Assembly (NCBI GenBank): GCA_039545355.1 | Contig: BCJJ01000002.1 | Location: 335,956 to 399,955, forward strand | DNA from: Trichosporon coremiiforme | Taxonomy: Eukaryota > Basidiomycota > Tremellomycetes > Trichosporonales > Trichosporonaceae | Direction of reading: 5' to 3' | DNA: 64,000 nt | Shown here: one piece after another, positions 41,561 through 52,734 of the stretch | Position numbering within the stretch: the first letter of the stretch is position 1 | Layout: every line of letters starts with the position of its first letter | Notes under the pieces: generated by a model | What the model was told of the DNA's origin: nothing | Database searches by the model: none | Seen by the model: the letters and a program-made list of their open reading frames with translations, nothing else | Position numbers and translations under genes: made by a program

Positions 41561-43370
41561 ATGACCCTCCTTACCGCTACCGACAGCACCGTCGCGTACC
41601 TGCGCTCCCTGGGCGCCGTCCGCGACAGGTCGAAGCAGGTGTATGATCTGATTGTCGCCGGCAAGGCGGACCACTGGGACTGGGACGAGAGCAAGCTCCA
41701 GACCGTCATCGACTTCTGCGCGGGCCTAATCCAGGTGAGCTGCCGGAATGAAACTGAAGCTGAAGCCAGCGTGATTTCGGGGAAGACACGGACGCCATTC
41801 CTCGTGAGTTCCTCCCGCCTTCCTCCCCCACATTCTCGGGCATCCCATTCAATGCTTCGTTTCAAGCTTCTTTGTTTATCAGTGCCTATCGTGTTCCCGG
41901 GTGTGCGACCCAGCTCGGGTTTGTGCGAGCACTAGCGAGGAAGGTGTCACCCCGGCACCCGGCATTTGCCACCCGTTCCTTCCAGCCGCCGTGACACCCC
42001 ATTGTTCCTTCCTTCTTTGATTCCTGACGAGTGAAACTAGTGCTGAAATACCACAGCCCACTGTCGTCGTAACCACTTCAGCACCCCTACACCTACTAAG
42101 CGTGACCGCGTGGGCGAGCTCCTGAAGGACACCCGCTTCCCCAAAGATCCGGAGGAGCGCGCCGCTACCCTCATCGACCTGTATGTCGTGAGCGTCCTGC
42201 TCGACGCGGGTGCGGGCAACAAGTGGACTTACGTCGAGGGAGACTCGGACTGGGTCGGCGGGCGCAGCGAGGGCCTCGCCGTTGCTAGCTGGCATATGTT
42301 CCGTGACGGCGTGTTCAGCGACAAGGGCAAGGAAGACCCCTTCCGCGTTGATGGTGAGTCGCTGTCAACAGTACTGGCTCAGCAGCAGCTGCGCAGACCT
42401 CGTATCAAGCTGACGGCCTAGCTGCGGCACTCCAGCATCTCAATCCCCAGATTCTTGCGAAGCACATGCAGGTTACGGAGGACAACCCCATGTCTGGTCT
42501 TGAGGGCCGCACCGCGCTCCTGTCCAAGCTTGGCGGTGCTCTCGCCGCGCGTCCCGACATTGTCAAGAACGGAAGGCCAGGTGATCTTGTCTGTGAGTAG
42601 CTAGAATCCACCGATTCTTAGCTGATCACAGATTACTTCAAGCCCAAGCTCGGCCCGAACAAGACGCTCGATCTGGATCTGTTCTGGCAGACGCTGTTCG
42701 AGCTTCTTGGTCCGATCTGGCCGGCGCGCACGACGCTCCCCGGCTCGGACGCCGTGCTCGGCGACGTGTGGCCGTGTCCGTCGCTCGACCGCTCTCTCGG
42801 CTCTGAGAGCCGCAAGCTGGGCGACTCGCTCGTGCCCTTCCACAAGCTGACGCAGTGGTTGTGCTACTCGCTGATCGAACCGATTCAGGACCAGGCTGGC
42901 TGGACTGTCCGCTCCAGCAGCGGGAACGAGCAGACCGGGCTCCCCGAGTACAGGAACGGGGGCCTCATTGTTGACTTCGATCTCCTCAAGCTCCGCCCCG
43001 ACAGCCTGGACGAGAGCGTCTGGGTTAACGGCAAAGACGCTCCTCCCAAGCTTGAGCCCTCGAGCCCGGCCGTCGTCGAATGGAGAGCCGCCACGGTCGT
43101 CGCTCTGTTAGTTCAGAAGCTGGCACAGCTGCCGGAATGTGTCGACAGAGCTGACGTCCCAGTGACCGCATCGCCGAAGGTGTCAAACAGAAGCTCGGCA
43201 AGGACTTCGAGCTCGCCCAGGTCCTCGAGGCCGCTACCTGGAAGGGCGGTCGCGAGATTGCAAAGGCGAAGCGTCCTGTCGGCGCTGGTCGTAAGTTGCA
43301 AGGGCATGTGCGACATCGCAACTAACCAACAGCTCCCATCGAGATTGTCAGCGATGGAACCGTGTTCTAG
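41561..43370 (+). CDS. URC4: Urc4/Urg3-type protein (DUF1688), uracil catabolism
   Basis: Six exons (41561-41734, 42101-42353, 42422-42592, 42632-43106, 43163-43290, 43333-43370) give 412 residues, usual for the family. Recognisable pieces are STVAYLRSLGAVRDRSKQVY, SKLQTVIDFCAGLIQ, NKWTYVEGDSDWVGGRSEGL, ASWHMFRDGVFSD, SGLEGRTALLSKLGGAL, WPARTTLPGSDAVLGDVWPC, PFHKLTQWLCYSL and GLPEYRNGGLIVD, with a short C-terminal IEIVSDGTVF. In yeasts Urc4 is required with Urc1 for growth on uracil by the URC route; its exact reaction is not settled. No other URC gene lies nearby. The first intron (366 nt) is long for this window. The donor of intron 4 (GTTAGT) is non-consensus. Confidence 0.9.
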
Positions 43371-43520
43371 ACGTAAAACACTACACGTTAGACCTAAGAA
43401 GGAGCCAAGATAAAGTAGATTAAGACGCATGCAATATGATCATCATCACTAGTACCGACTGCTGCTACTCTAAAGAAACCTGACCTTGCCCAGTCTACCA
43501 ACCGCTAACCGCTCGCTGTC

Positions 43521-45347
43521 TTACATGTGGGCATGGGGGTCCTCCTGCTCCTTCTGCTCGGGGGCGACAGTGATCGAGTCGTCGATACGGAGAAGGGCAA
43601 TGCAAGCCTCGAGGGCAGCCTTGAACGACTTGATCTTGCTCATGGTCGGCTCGAGGACACCGGCGTTGCGGTTGTCAATAACCTCACCGTTAAGGAGGTC
43701 GAGGCCGTAGAAGATGAGGCCCTGCTTGGGGTCTCCGGCGGGGGCGGACTGGGCGGCGTTGTGGTAGGCGCGGAGCTTGGCGACGAGATCCGTCGAGTCC
43801 TTGGCAGCGTTGAGGGCGAGGGTCTTGGGGATGTTGAGGAGGGCGGCGGCGAACTCGGCAATGGCGAGCTGCTCGCGGGATCCGAGGGTCGTAGCGAAGT
43901 TCTCGAGGTAGATCGAGCACGCCGTCTCGACCGCACCGCCTCCGGGGACGACGGAGCCCGACTCGAGCGTACGCTTGATAACGGACAGGACGTCGTGGAG
44001 GGCGCGCTCCATCTCGTCAAGCATGTAGTCGTTGGCGCCGCGGAGAATGATCGAGGACGAGTTGACGACCTTGGTGCCGCGGACGAGGATGAGCTCGTCG
44101 TCCGAAATGCGCTCCTGGACGACCTCGTCGGCGTGGCCGAGCGAGGACGCCTCGAACGTCTCCTCACCGTCGAGGTTGGCGAGGGACGAGACGAGGGTCG
44201 CGCCAGTCGCCTTGGCGATACGCCTGAGATCCTCCTTGCGACAGCGGCGGACGGCCATGGCGCCGGCCTCGACGAACTCCTTGAGCACAAGGTCGTCGAT
44301 ACCCTTGGTGGTGAGGATAACGTTCGCGCCGGACGCCAGGATTTTCCGCACCCGCTCCAGCGTAATCTCGGACTCGCGCGCACGGATCGCCTCGAGCTGG
44401 TCCGGGTCGTCGATCGTGATGTGCACGCCGAGGTGCATGCGCTGCTTCGCAAGGTTCATGTCGAGACAGGCGACCTTAGCGTTCTGGATGCGCGTCTTCA
44501 TCGCCTGCGACGCGACAGTGCAGTTGAGAGCGTAGCCGTTGACCATGAACGACTCGCGCGCACTCTTGCCGTGCGCCTTGAGCACGTTGACCGCCTTGAC
44601 TGGGTACTTATTCTGGCCCTTCGGGTTCACCGTCTTGACGGCGAGCATCGCGTCGACCGCGAGGGGCGCGAAGAAGTCGTCGTCCGCCGAGAGAATCTTG
44701 GACGACATCGACGTCTTGGCAACGTTGATGAGCGCCTCACGTCCGAGCTTGTCGACCTTCGTCGACAGATGGTCAACCATGAACCGGCACGCCTCCTTGC
44801 ACGCCAGACGGTAACCAGCAATCACGGTCGTCGGGTGAATCTTGTTGCGCACAAGGTCGTTTGCCCTCCTGAGAAGCTCGGCGGCGAGAAGCACGACCGA
44901 CGTCGTGCCGTCTCCGACCTCCTTGTCCTGCTGCGCGGCGAGCTCCACAAGCGTACGGGCAGCCGGGTGCTGCACCTCGAGAAGAGAAAGAATCGTGGCT
45001 CCGTCATTCGTAATCGTAACGTCTCCGACGTTGTCGACGAGCATCTTGTCCAGTCTGTACTGAGTCAGTGACGTCCCTGGCCGTTTCGTCCGAGATTCCG
45101 ATCACATACCCGACAGGACCGAGCGACGACTTCAGAATGTTTCCGACCGTCTGGCACGCAGTGACTGATTATGTTAGCTTAATCTCCAAACTTCGGCTAG
45201 CTGCTCACCGTTCTGGTCGCGGACCTCGCTGCCGCTGACACGCGATCCACCGAGGAAGAGGCCCTGTTACCGTCAGCTCCGCAACTCCTAGCCGCCAGCT
45301 GCAGTACTTACCGCACGCGGGTCGCGCTGGTACATTGAGGCAGCCAT
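43521..45347 (-). CDS. CCT1: Chaperonin CCT/TRiC subunit alpha (TCP-1 alpha)
   Basis: Four exons (45347-45312, 45263-45209, 45164-45110, 45054-43521) give 559 residues, the usual length. Group II chaperonin motifs: [39 protein letters not shown] with [19 protein letters not shown], the ATPase motif [12 protein letters not shown], and near the C-terminus [20 protein letters not shown]. The alpha subunit is suggested by [39 protein letters not shown] and [17 protein letters not shown] folds actin and tubulin in the cytosol. The stop is 150 bp from the URC4 stop; the start is divergent from ERV46. Confidence 0.95.
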
Positions 45348-45722
45348 TTTGACGTTACTCCTTTTGTTGAATCAAGAGTAAACAAAGGCCGTTGATAGCG
45401 GGTTGGGGGAGGATAGAAACTGCAGGAATCTCTGTGTGGAGGGGTCGAAGCTCGACCGCGTCGATGATGGAAAGCGTTCGAAGTGTCAACTACGGGCACG
45501 TGGCAACTTTTGATGCCGCACGTCAGCAAGCTCAGCTGTGCCTGGACACCGCCGCTCACCAACATTTTGGTCCCGCGGCGCGTCTCGCCTGGCTGAACAT
45601 TCGGACCTCCACGTTTCATGTCCAGAGTGCGGAACGTCAGGGCTGGCGACGAGGGGTTGTCATGTCCATGCTACAGTGAATTGCGTCGTTCGTCTTGCTT
45701 AACTAACCATCTCGCCGACATC
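45348..45722. promoter_or_regulatory. Shared divergent promoter, CCT1 / ERV46
   Basis: The two ATGs are 375 bp apart and point away from each other. No TATA box is clear. Confidence 0.5.
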
Positions 45723-47076
45723 ATGGGGCGCAACGGCTTCATGGGAGCCTTCCAAGGCCTTGATGCCTTCGGAAAGGTGCGTCCAGCTACATTTCGACGT
45801 GCAAAGCTGACATGAAAGACGATGGAGGATGTCCGAATCCGAACGCGCACCGGAGCCCTCTGTGAGCCATCGCCTCAGCCGACAGGCGGCGCTGACCGCA
45901 GTGACATTCCTTTCGTTCTCGATCATCCTCACCTCGATCATGATCGAGTTCATCGACTACCGGCGAGTGACGCTGGAGCCGACTATCATTGTGGACCGCT
46001 CGCGTGGCGAGAAGCTGGAAATCGATCTGGACATCACTTTCCCGCGCGTGCCCTGTTTCCTCCTCTCGCTGGATGTGATGGACATTTCAGGGGAGCGCCA
46101 GAACGACATCACGCACGACATGGCCAAGCACCGTCTGTCGGCGAACGGCGAGGAGCTCGAGGTCACGCGCAACGGACAGTTGAAGGGCGAGGCTGAGCGT
46201 GCTGCTCAGAACCGTGACCCGAACTACTGCGGCAGCTGTTACGGCGCACAGGTCCCCGAGAGCGGATGCTGCAACTCGTGTGACGACGTCAGGAAGGCGT
46301 ACTCGGAGTCCGGATGGCAGTTCCCGAACCCGTCGACGATCGAGCAGTGTGTTGAGGAGAACTGGGCCGAGAACATGGCCCAGCAGAACACGGAGGGATG
46401 CCGCATCGTCGGCCAGGTCAAGGTCAACAAGGTCGTTGGCAACCTCCAGTTCACGCACGGCAACGTCTTCACCCGCGGACACACTGACCTACTCCCCTAC
46501 CTTCGTGACGGCAACGTGCACCACGACTTTGGTCACATCATCAACAAGTTCCGCTTTACCGGCGAGATGCCCGGCCAGATGTACCACCGCAACCAGATCC
46601 AGAAGAAGGAGGACGAGACTCGCAAGGAGCTCGGTATCCATGACCCCCTGCAGGGTGTCCGCTCCCACGCCGAGAGCGACGGCTCCAACATCATGTACCA
46701 GTACTTCGTCAAGGTCGTCTCGACGGCGTTCGTCTACCTCAATGGTCAGAACATCAATACCAACCAGTACTCGGCGACCGAGTACGAGCGCGACCTCAAG
46801 CACGGCAACCTGCCGACCAAGGACCAGCACGGCCACGTCACGACGCACTACACGAACGCGATCCCGGGTGTCTTCATCAATTATGAGATCTCGCCGATGA
46901 AGGTTGTGCATACCGAGACGCGCCAGTCATTCGCCCACTTCGTCACGAGCACCTGCGCCATCGTCGGAGGTGTCCTGACCGTTGCGTCGCTCATTGACGC
47001 CGCCATCTTCAACTCGCGCAAGCGTCTCATGGGCGAGAAGGAGTCCTACGGCGCGCTGAGCGGTAAGATGATGTAA
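45723..47076 (+). CDS. ERV46: Erv46-type ER-Golgi cargo receptor (ERGIC3-like)
   Basis: Exons 45723-45776, 45819-45861 and 45902-47076 give 423 residues. The N-terminus (LDAFGKTMEDVRIRTRTGA) precedes a first membrane helix, FLSFSIILTSIMIEFIDYR. A long luminal domain follows: VDRSRGEKLEIDLDITFPRV, PCFLLSLDVMDISGE, the cysteine-rich CGSCYGA/CCNSCDDV pair, and CRIVGQVKVNKVVGNLQF. A second helix near the C-terminus (TCAIVGGVLTVASLIDAAIF) is followed by a short cytosolic tail. Erv46 with Erv41 cycles between ER and Golgi and retrieves escaped ER proteins. The two first introns (42 and 40 nt) were placed by family fit. Confidence 0.95.
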
Positions 47077-47231
47077 AGTAAAAATATAGATACCCCAGTT
47101 GAAACTGTCATCATGCATTGCATCTTTTAGTCTCTCGGGATCGCTGGGCTGTCGTTATACAGGTTATGATAGGTGTGTACAGGGGAAGAAATGCTGCTGG
47201 TAGTGATGTTGAGTTTTGAACAGAGAACGGC

Positions 47232-48080
47232 TTATTCGCCGACGCGGTATGCGACCATGGCCTCGAGCGAGTGCACGTTGGTGCTGAAGCTCCTGAGGCG
47301 GACCTGCTCGACGGTGCCGCGGTCGATGAGATGCGGGTCGGCGTCTCCCCACGTATTCGGGATCGCGACGTCGGGCTTGTCGTTGGTGTACGCGAGGATC
47401 GTGAAGGTACCTGGCTGTCAGCTGACGAACCGGCTTGCCGCAGCCGATGGTAGGGAAGACTCACATGGTTCGTCCAGGATCGGTAGGAAGGTGACGGAGC
47501 TCGTGATCTGCTTCATGATTTCCCGGATCTCTCCCTGGACTTCCTTCTCCGTCTTCTTCTTGGGCTTCATCTTAGGCGCGCCCGGCATCGTGCCCGCCTG
47601 CGTCGGGCCGTCCTCGGTGTGGATGTCGAATTGCCACCGCTCGACTGTCTCCTCCGTCTCGATCGACTTGATCGCCAGGACGATCCGGTTCAGCGCACCC
47701 TCCATCAGCCACTCTGAAGTGTCAGCTAAGTAGCTGCGAACGCGCCAGGTGGCGGCTTATACCATCAGTAGTGCGACTCACCAGAAACTTGCTGCAGGAT
47801 CGTCTGAATGTACTCCTTGAGCCCCTCGTCGGCGGTCACGAGCATAGGAAGACCATACTTCTTCACCATTCTAATGTCAGCTCAACTTCTGGCCAGCGAA
47901 GCTTACCGGAACTCGTCGGAGGGGTACACGCCTCGCTGATACAGGATCCTGACTGTCAGTTCGAATTTGCAGGCTGCCAACTCACGAGTTGACGCTGTAC
48001 TCAAAGAACTCGGTGACGAGGGCGACACTTCCCTTGAGAGTGATGGCCTGGTTCTGCCTCTGCTTCTGAGCTGTCGCCAT
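47232..48080 (-). CDS. MAD2: Mitotic spindle checkpoint protein Mad2 (HORMA domain)
   Basis: Five exons (48080-47986, 47948-47907, 47870-47782, 47713-47465, 47410-47232) give 217 residues. The HORMA fold is clear: ITLKGSVALVTEFFEYSVNS, ILYQRGVYPSDEFRMVKKYG, LPMLVTADEGLKEYIQTIL, ALNRIVLAIKSIETEETVER, WQFDIHTED, EIREIMKQITSSVTFLPIL and the safety-belt end FSTNVHSLEAMVAYRVGE. Mad2 binds Cdc20 to restrain the anaphase-promoting complex until kinetochores attach. An inserted Pro/Lys-rich loop (GTMPGAPKMKPKKKTEKEV) is in the region where fungal Mad2 varies. Convergent with ERV46. Confidence 0.95.
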
Positions 48081-48500
48081 GGTGGTCGTTTCGTTGGGGG
48101 AAGACTTGACAAAATCAAGATTTTGTTGTTGTTGTGATCCAGGGCGGATGACTGGAGGGCTCCAGCCAGCGCGAAGTCATACGCGCAGGCTGTAGGGTAA
48201 GAGAGATGGCGGCGGGGTCAATTGTCAGGCTGACTTTTCGAGAGACTCAGCATAGAGCGCTGGCAGGCCCTTCGCTCCCTGAGCCTGACACGCAATGACA
48301 TAGTGAGGTGGGTGGCCAAAGCCAGGGCCGCCCGCCGCCCAGCCAGGCTGCACGCTGGGCGGGGGCTATGACCAAACGGCAACAAGCAACTCGCAATCGC
48401 TCGCCCTACGTCTTCGCTCGTTCATCGATCCACCTCTTTCATCCTCCCTCTCTCCGGCATCGCATCTCCTCCTCCGCACCGCAAACGTTTCTCCCTAATA
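48081..48500. promoter_or_regulatory. Shared divergent promoter, MAD2 / SNF7
   Basis: 420 bp between the two start codons. A pyrimidine-rich leader precedes SNF7. No TATA box is clear. Confidence 0.45.
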
Positions 48501-49521
48501 ATGTCCGGGTGGTTCTCCTATTTCACCGGCCGCAAGAACGTCAAGGAAGGAGCCCGTGATTCGATCATCAACCTCCGCCAGAGCCTGCTCACCCTCGAGA
48601 AGAAGGAGGAGTACCTCAACAAGCAGATCGAGGACGATCTCAAGAAGGCCCGCGCTAACGCTACCACGAACAAGCAGGGTGAGTACGACCTCGCGATCGA
48701 GCTGGTGCCGCCGCCGGGTGCCCAGCCCTTGCTTAGGCATCCGCAGCGGCGGCGGCGGTGGAGCCTGCGGCGGTCGCCTGAGCTGCACCGTGCACGATAA
48801 GCTGCGTCGTTCTCGAGGCCATTTAGCTGACAGACAGCCGCCACGCATGCTCTCCGACAGAAGAAGCTGCACGAGGACCAGCTCGACAAGCTGGCGGGCA
48901 TGCGACTGACGCTCGAGACGCAGGTAGGTGCTATCGCTGTGACATGGATAGGGTGACAGGTCACCTTGTGTGATATCGCTTCGGTCACCGGCGACGGTGT
49001 CACCATGTAGGACACTGCACTGGCCTACATCACTTCGCAGCTAGTCGCGAGGATCCTCGACCTGACAACAGATTAATGCTCTCGAGTCAGCCAACCTGAA
49101 CGCCGAGACAATGGCGGCGATGAAGCAGGGTGCGGACGCCCTCAAGTCGATCCACCAGACTCTGTGAGTAGCTTCTTACACCTGTGTTAGAGTCGCTCGC
49201 TTGCCGCTAACGCCTCTCAGCAAGGTCGACAAAGTCGACGAGACGATGGACAGCATCCGGGAACAGATGGACGTTGCGAACGAGATCTCGGAGGCCATCT
49301 CGAACCCGGTCGGAATGGGCGCGACGATCGACGAGGACGAGCTGCAGGCCGAGCTCGAGGCGCTCGAGCAGGAGGAGCTCGACGACCGCCTCAAGGGCGC
49401 CGACCACGTCCCCTCGCACATGCCCGCGCTGCCCGCAAGCCCGATCCGCCAACACGCGACCGCGGACGAGGACGACGAGGAGGCCCAGCTGCGCAAGCTC
49501 CAGGCCGAGCTCGCTGGATAA
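48501..49521 (+). CDS. SNF7: ESCRT-III core subunit Snf7/Vps32 (CHMP4-like)
   Basis: Four exons (48501-48678, 48838-48923, 49072-49163, 49221-49521) give 218 residues. The start MSGWFSYFTGRK is the membrane-inserting amphipathic N-terminus. The helical core follows: AIINL-type segment DSIINLRQSLLTLEKKEEYL, KQAATHALRQKKLHEDQLDK, INALESANLNAETMAAMKQG, VDETMDSIREQMDVANEISE. An acidic C-terminal arm ends in DEEAQLRKLQAELAG, the MIM-type helix. Snf7 polymerises on endosomes for membrane scission in multivesicular body formation, and in fungi for alkaline pH (Rim) signalling. Confidence 0.95.
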
Positions 49522-49957
49522 GCGTTGTTTACTCGGAGATCGATAGACCAAACTCATTTACCCGCTACTCATCCGCACCGCAACGCCCACCGTTTGCCTT
49601 CCATTTGCTGTTTAATTTGCCCGGACGTCTTACAGGACACGCGACTTGTAGGATCACTGGGGCTGTACGACTATGATGCGATTTCACTGTGTTTGCGTTG
49701 TCGCGTGGGTCGCGGGGCAGTCGTGGTGCCGGAAAACGTGAGCCAGCTCTGGTAAGTATGCGCTCACTGACGCAGTCATGTGTTCTCACCACTCACCTCC
49801 TTCTGCGCATGCGAACTCGGACAAAACTGGTATTGACGATTGCTGCTGATGCCAGGTTGTGTACGGAAAGACTACGAGTGCATAGTGGCTACCAGAGCCA
49901 AAACTATGGAAATATACGAAGTCGATGGTTGAGACTTGTTGGGGAATCACAGGAGAA
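49522..49957. other. Convergent 3' region
   Basis: 3' sides of SNF7 and of the acidic secreted protein. No gene is seen. Confidence 0.45.
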
Positions 49958-51016
49958 TCACCATGCGCCAGAGGCGGAGGCTGCAGAGCCGATGGCGGGC
50001 TGGGCAGAGGCAGCGTACTCGCCGCCAGCGCCAGCGCCAGAGGCCGAAGCGCCAGAAGCACCGCCAGAGGCGGCGCCAGAAGCGGCAGCGGGAGAGGCAG
50101 CGTGCTCGCCACCAGAGGCGGCGGCAGAAGGCGAGGCTTCACCAGAGACAGCGGCAGAGGCACCACCAGAGGCACCAGCGGAGACGATCTTCTCGCCGCC
50201 CTCGCTCCCCTCGTCGTCGGACTCCTCCTCCTCATCGCCAGACTCGTCCCCGGACTCCTCATCTTTAGCGTCGGACTCGGCGTCAGAGTCATCACCGGAG
50301 TCGGGGCCAGACTCGGAACCAGACCCGGCGCCAGACCCGTCGCCAGAGTCCTGGCCCTCGTCCTCCTCCTCGCAGTCCTCGTCGCAGTCGTCGTCAGGCT
50401 GGCCGCCAGCGCCGCCGGCACCGCCAGAGCCATCAGACGAGCCCTTGCCGCCCATGCCAGAGCTGCCGTAGGCGCCAGGCGAGCCGCTAGCGCCGCCCTG
50501 GCCCCCCGAACCGGCAAAGTCGCCACCGCCTCCTCCACCGCCGCCACCACCCTTGCCGCTGAAGTGGTGCGACTCGCCAGTCGCGGCGGGCATGGTGGAG
50601 TTCAGGGGACAGGCAATGAGCGTATCGTTGCCCGCGGGGGCCGTGCCGTTAGCGACAGTGGAGTTCTGCGCGAGGTTGCAGTCGGCGGGAGGGATGGTGC
50701 CGGAGGGAGCGCCGGACGCCGCGCCGTACGGAACGCCAGAAGGAGCGGATCCAGCGCCAGTGGGGATGCCGGATGCGGCGGAAGGAGCACCAGAAGGAAC
50801 GCCGGTGGGGAGCGCAGCGCCGTTGGCGGGAACGTCGGAGCCAGAGCCGCCGCTAAAGAGCCCGTCGAGAAGGCCGCGCTTGTCAGAGTCGGACTTCTCA
50901 GAGTCGCAGCCGCCACCGAGGAGGCCGTCGAGAGGGCCGCGCTCGTTCTTGGGAGGAGCAGCAGGGGCGGCAGCGACGGCAGTGAGGGCGAGAAGGATCG
51001 AGAGGCTGAAGCGCAT
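49958..51016 (-). CDS. Secreted Gly/Ser/Ala/Asp-rich low-complexity protein
   Basis: An intronless frame of 352 residues. A clear signal peptide is seen (MRFSLSILLALTAVAAAPAA). Two related motifs follow, RGPLDGLLGGG and KRGLLDGLFSGG, the second after a dibasic KR that Kex2 could cut. Then come Gly/Ala/Ser/Pro repeats, a small domain with two cysteines and four N-glycosylation sequons (NSTVANGT, NDT, NST), a run of ten glycines, and a very acidic Asp/Glu/Ser block (DDDCDEDCEEEDEGQDSGDG). The end is again Ala/Ser/Gly-rich without a hydrophobic tail, so it is probably released, not GPI-anchored. No family is recognised. Confidence 0.75.
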   Translation of the reverse strand: MRFSLSILLALTAVAAAPAAPPKNERGPLDGLLGGGCDSEKSDSDKRGLLDGLFSGGSGSDVPANGAALPTGVPSGAPSAASGIPTGAGSAPSGVPYGAASGAPSGTIPPADCNLAQNSTVANGTAPAGNDTLIACPLNSTMPAATGESHHFSGKGGGGGGGGGGDFAGSGGQGGASGSPGAYGSSGMGGKGSSDGSGGAGGAGGQPDDDCDEDCEEEDEGQDSGDGSGAGSGSESGPDSGDDSDAESDAKDEESGDESGDEEEESDDEGSEGGEKIVSAGASGGASAAVSGEASPSAAASGGEHAASPAAASGAASGGASGASASGAGAGGEYAASAQPAIGSAASASGAW

Positions 51017-52734
51017 GTTGAGAGAGTAGAGAGTGTGGTGTAGGTCCAGCTACGGTGTGGTTGTTGTACTGTGTGGGCGGTGGTTGTTGCAAGAAGTTTG
51101 AACAGAGAAGAGGCAGATGGATATGGAGAGGAGGAAGAGCGTGATGGATTGGAGAGAAGGAAGACGGCGAGGAGAAGTTGTCTATATCTTTCGAGAACGT
51201 GGACAGCGCAGCTGTATAATCCACCGCTCACTGCGAGTGCATGCACGCGAGGAGGTGAGGGCGCAGAGCTCTACAGATTGTCTAAGACTGCGTAGCGGTG
51301 TCAAGGTGCACTCTTACGCAGCTACCATGGTGTCGAGCAGCGAAGGCGTGCAGCGCTCCGAGCTTCAGGAGTGGAAGAGTGACTTGCGGCGTGCTCTCCT
51401 GTGCCCAGTGTGCCAAAGCGAGTGAAGCCAGTGCTGCCGAGTGCTTTCAGCTGCGCGCTGCGGGCACATTCACCGCAATGATGACCAGTTCAGGATGGCT
51501 GTTGCTAGCTAGCTTCCTGTCGCAGGCCGAGGGCCGCTTCGTGGCGGATACCGCAGCTCGCAGCCGACCACTCTGCACAACCTTGCGACATGCTGCGCAG
51601 TGACAGCTGATGGGCTGGACGAGCGCATACCCAGTTTCACACTCATCTAAAAGCAATCTGGCGCGCTAACTCCTTCTGGCGCCTGAACCGCTATCCAGGG
51701 CAGATAGTGCAGACATGGACAGACATCTGCTTTCCAGCGACTGACGAAGAGGCTGAAGAATGTGACGCCTTTCAAACCATCTGCCATGGCAACCATGCAT
51801 TTCTCAGGTGGCGGTACGCCCGGGCGCCCTTCTCCGCGTGCTTTAACGTTCTGGAACACAAGCAGAGCAGTCAGGTGTTCACACTCACGGTAGCTTCCAC
51901 GTTCCACAAGGCGCAGGGCAAGCGGCTGCCTTCGCACTGCTAACTGACACGAATACCACCCTCCTCTCGATTGCGTTCCTTTCGCAGACACAACTGCTCC
52001 GCAGACACGATTGACACTGCACTGTGAGCAGGTCCGCTTTTCCCGTAGTCATCTATGCGGTACTTTGATGCACGTGGAAGGAAACGCAGGCCGTTGCCGC
52101 AGCCGATCGAACTGCGATCACTGCGAGATCGGGCCAGTGGCCGTCTGTCTCAACTTCGCCACAGCTTAGGGTGCAGTTGCCCCCTCTGTGCATTATCTGA
52201 CACGCTACGGCCGACCATGATACTAGCAACCGGCCCCCCAGTTCCAGTGTTGCGGCGTAGCCATCGTAGGCGTGCAAATGGTGCTGACTCAAGGTGAGTC
52301 ACCTCCACTACTGCACAATCAGAGCCACGATACTGCGAGGCACTCGCCGTGGTGCCTCTGTGCGGCTACGACCACGCGAGATAGAGACTACAAGGTTGGC
52401 TTTCTTCTCCCACTCGCGCACTCGCTCGTCGATCGCCTTAGCTTTCCGATCTGCTGGACATGGCTCTGGAGAGGGTCAAGCAGCATGCAGCGCTGTAGTG
52501 AGGACCACAGCCTGGTTGTGCAGAAACCCAGGGACGGACTCCCTCGTCCTCGCTTCAGACCTGTTGACCCCCGGTCTCCCCGATCGACAGGCTCTCTTAA
52601 GCAGCAACGTTCAGTGGCCAGTCCAGAGCTCTACAGTATCCACCCGATAACAGCTCATGCAGATCGCACGAATACACGAATACATCTCCTTCTGAATGCC
52701 AAACTACTACTACCTCACTACCACTGAAATCAGA
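51017..52734. other. Intergenic region of 1.7 kb
   Basis: Left part is the promoter side of the acidic secreted protein; right part the 3' side of the dioxygenase gene. No coding exon or RNA gene is recognised. Confidence 0.45.

Noticed and set aside
43527..45071. 514-codon open frame antisense to CCT1
   Set aside because: It mirrors CCT1 exactly and has a Val/Leu/Arg/Glu-rich sequence without a domain. Strong codon bias in the sense gene avoids codons that give stops on the other strand.
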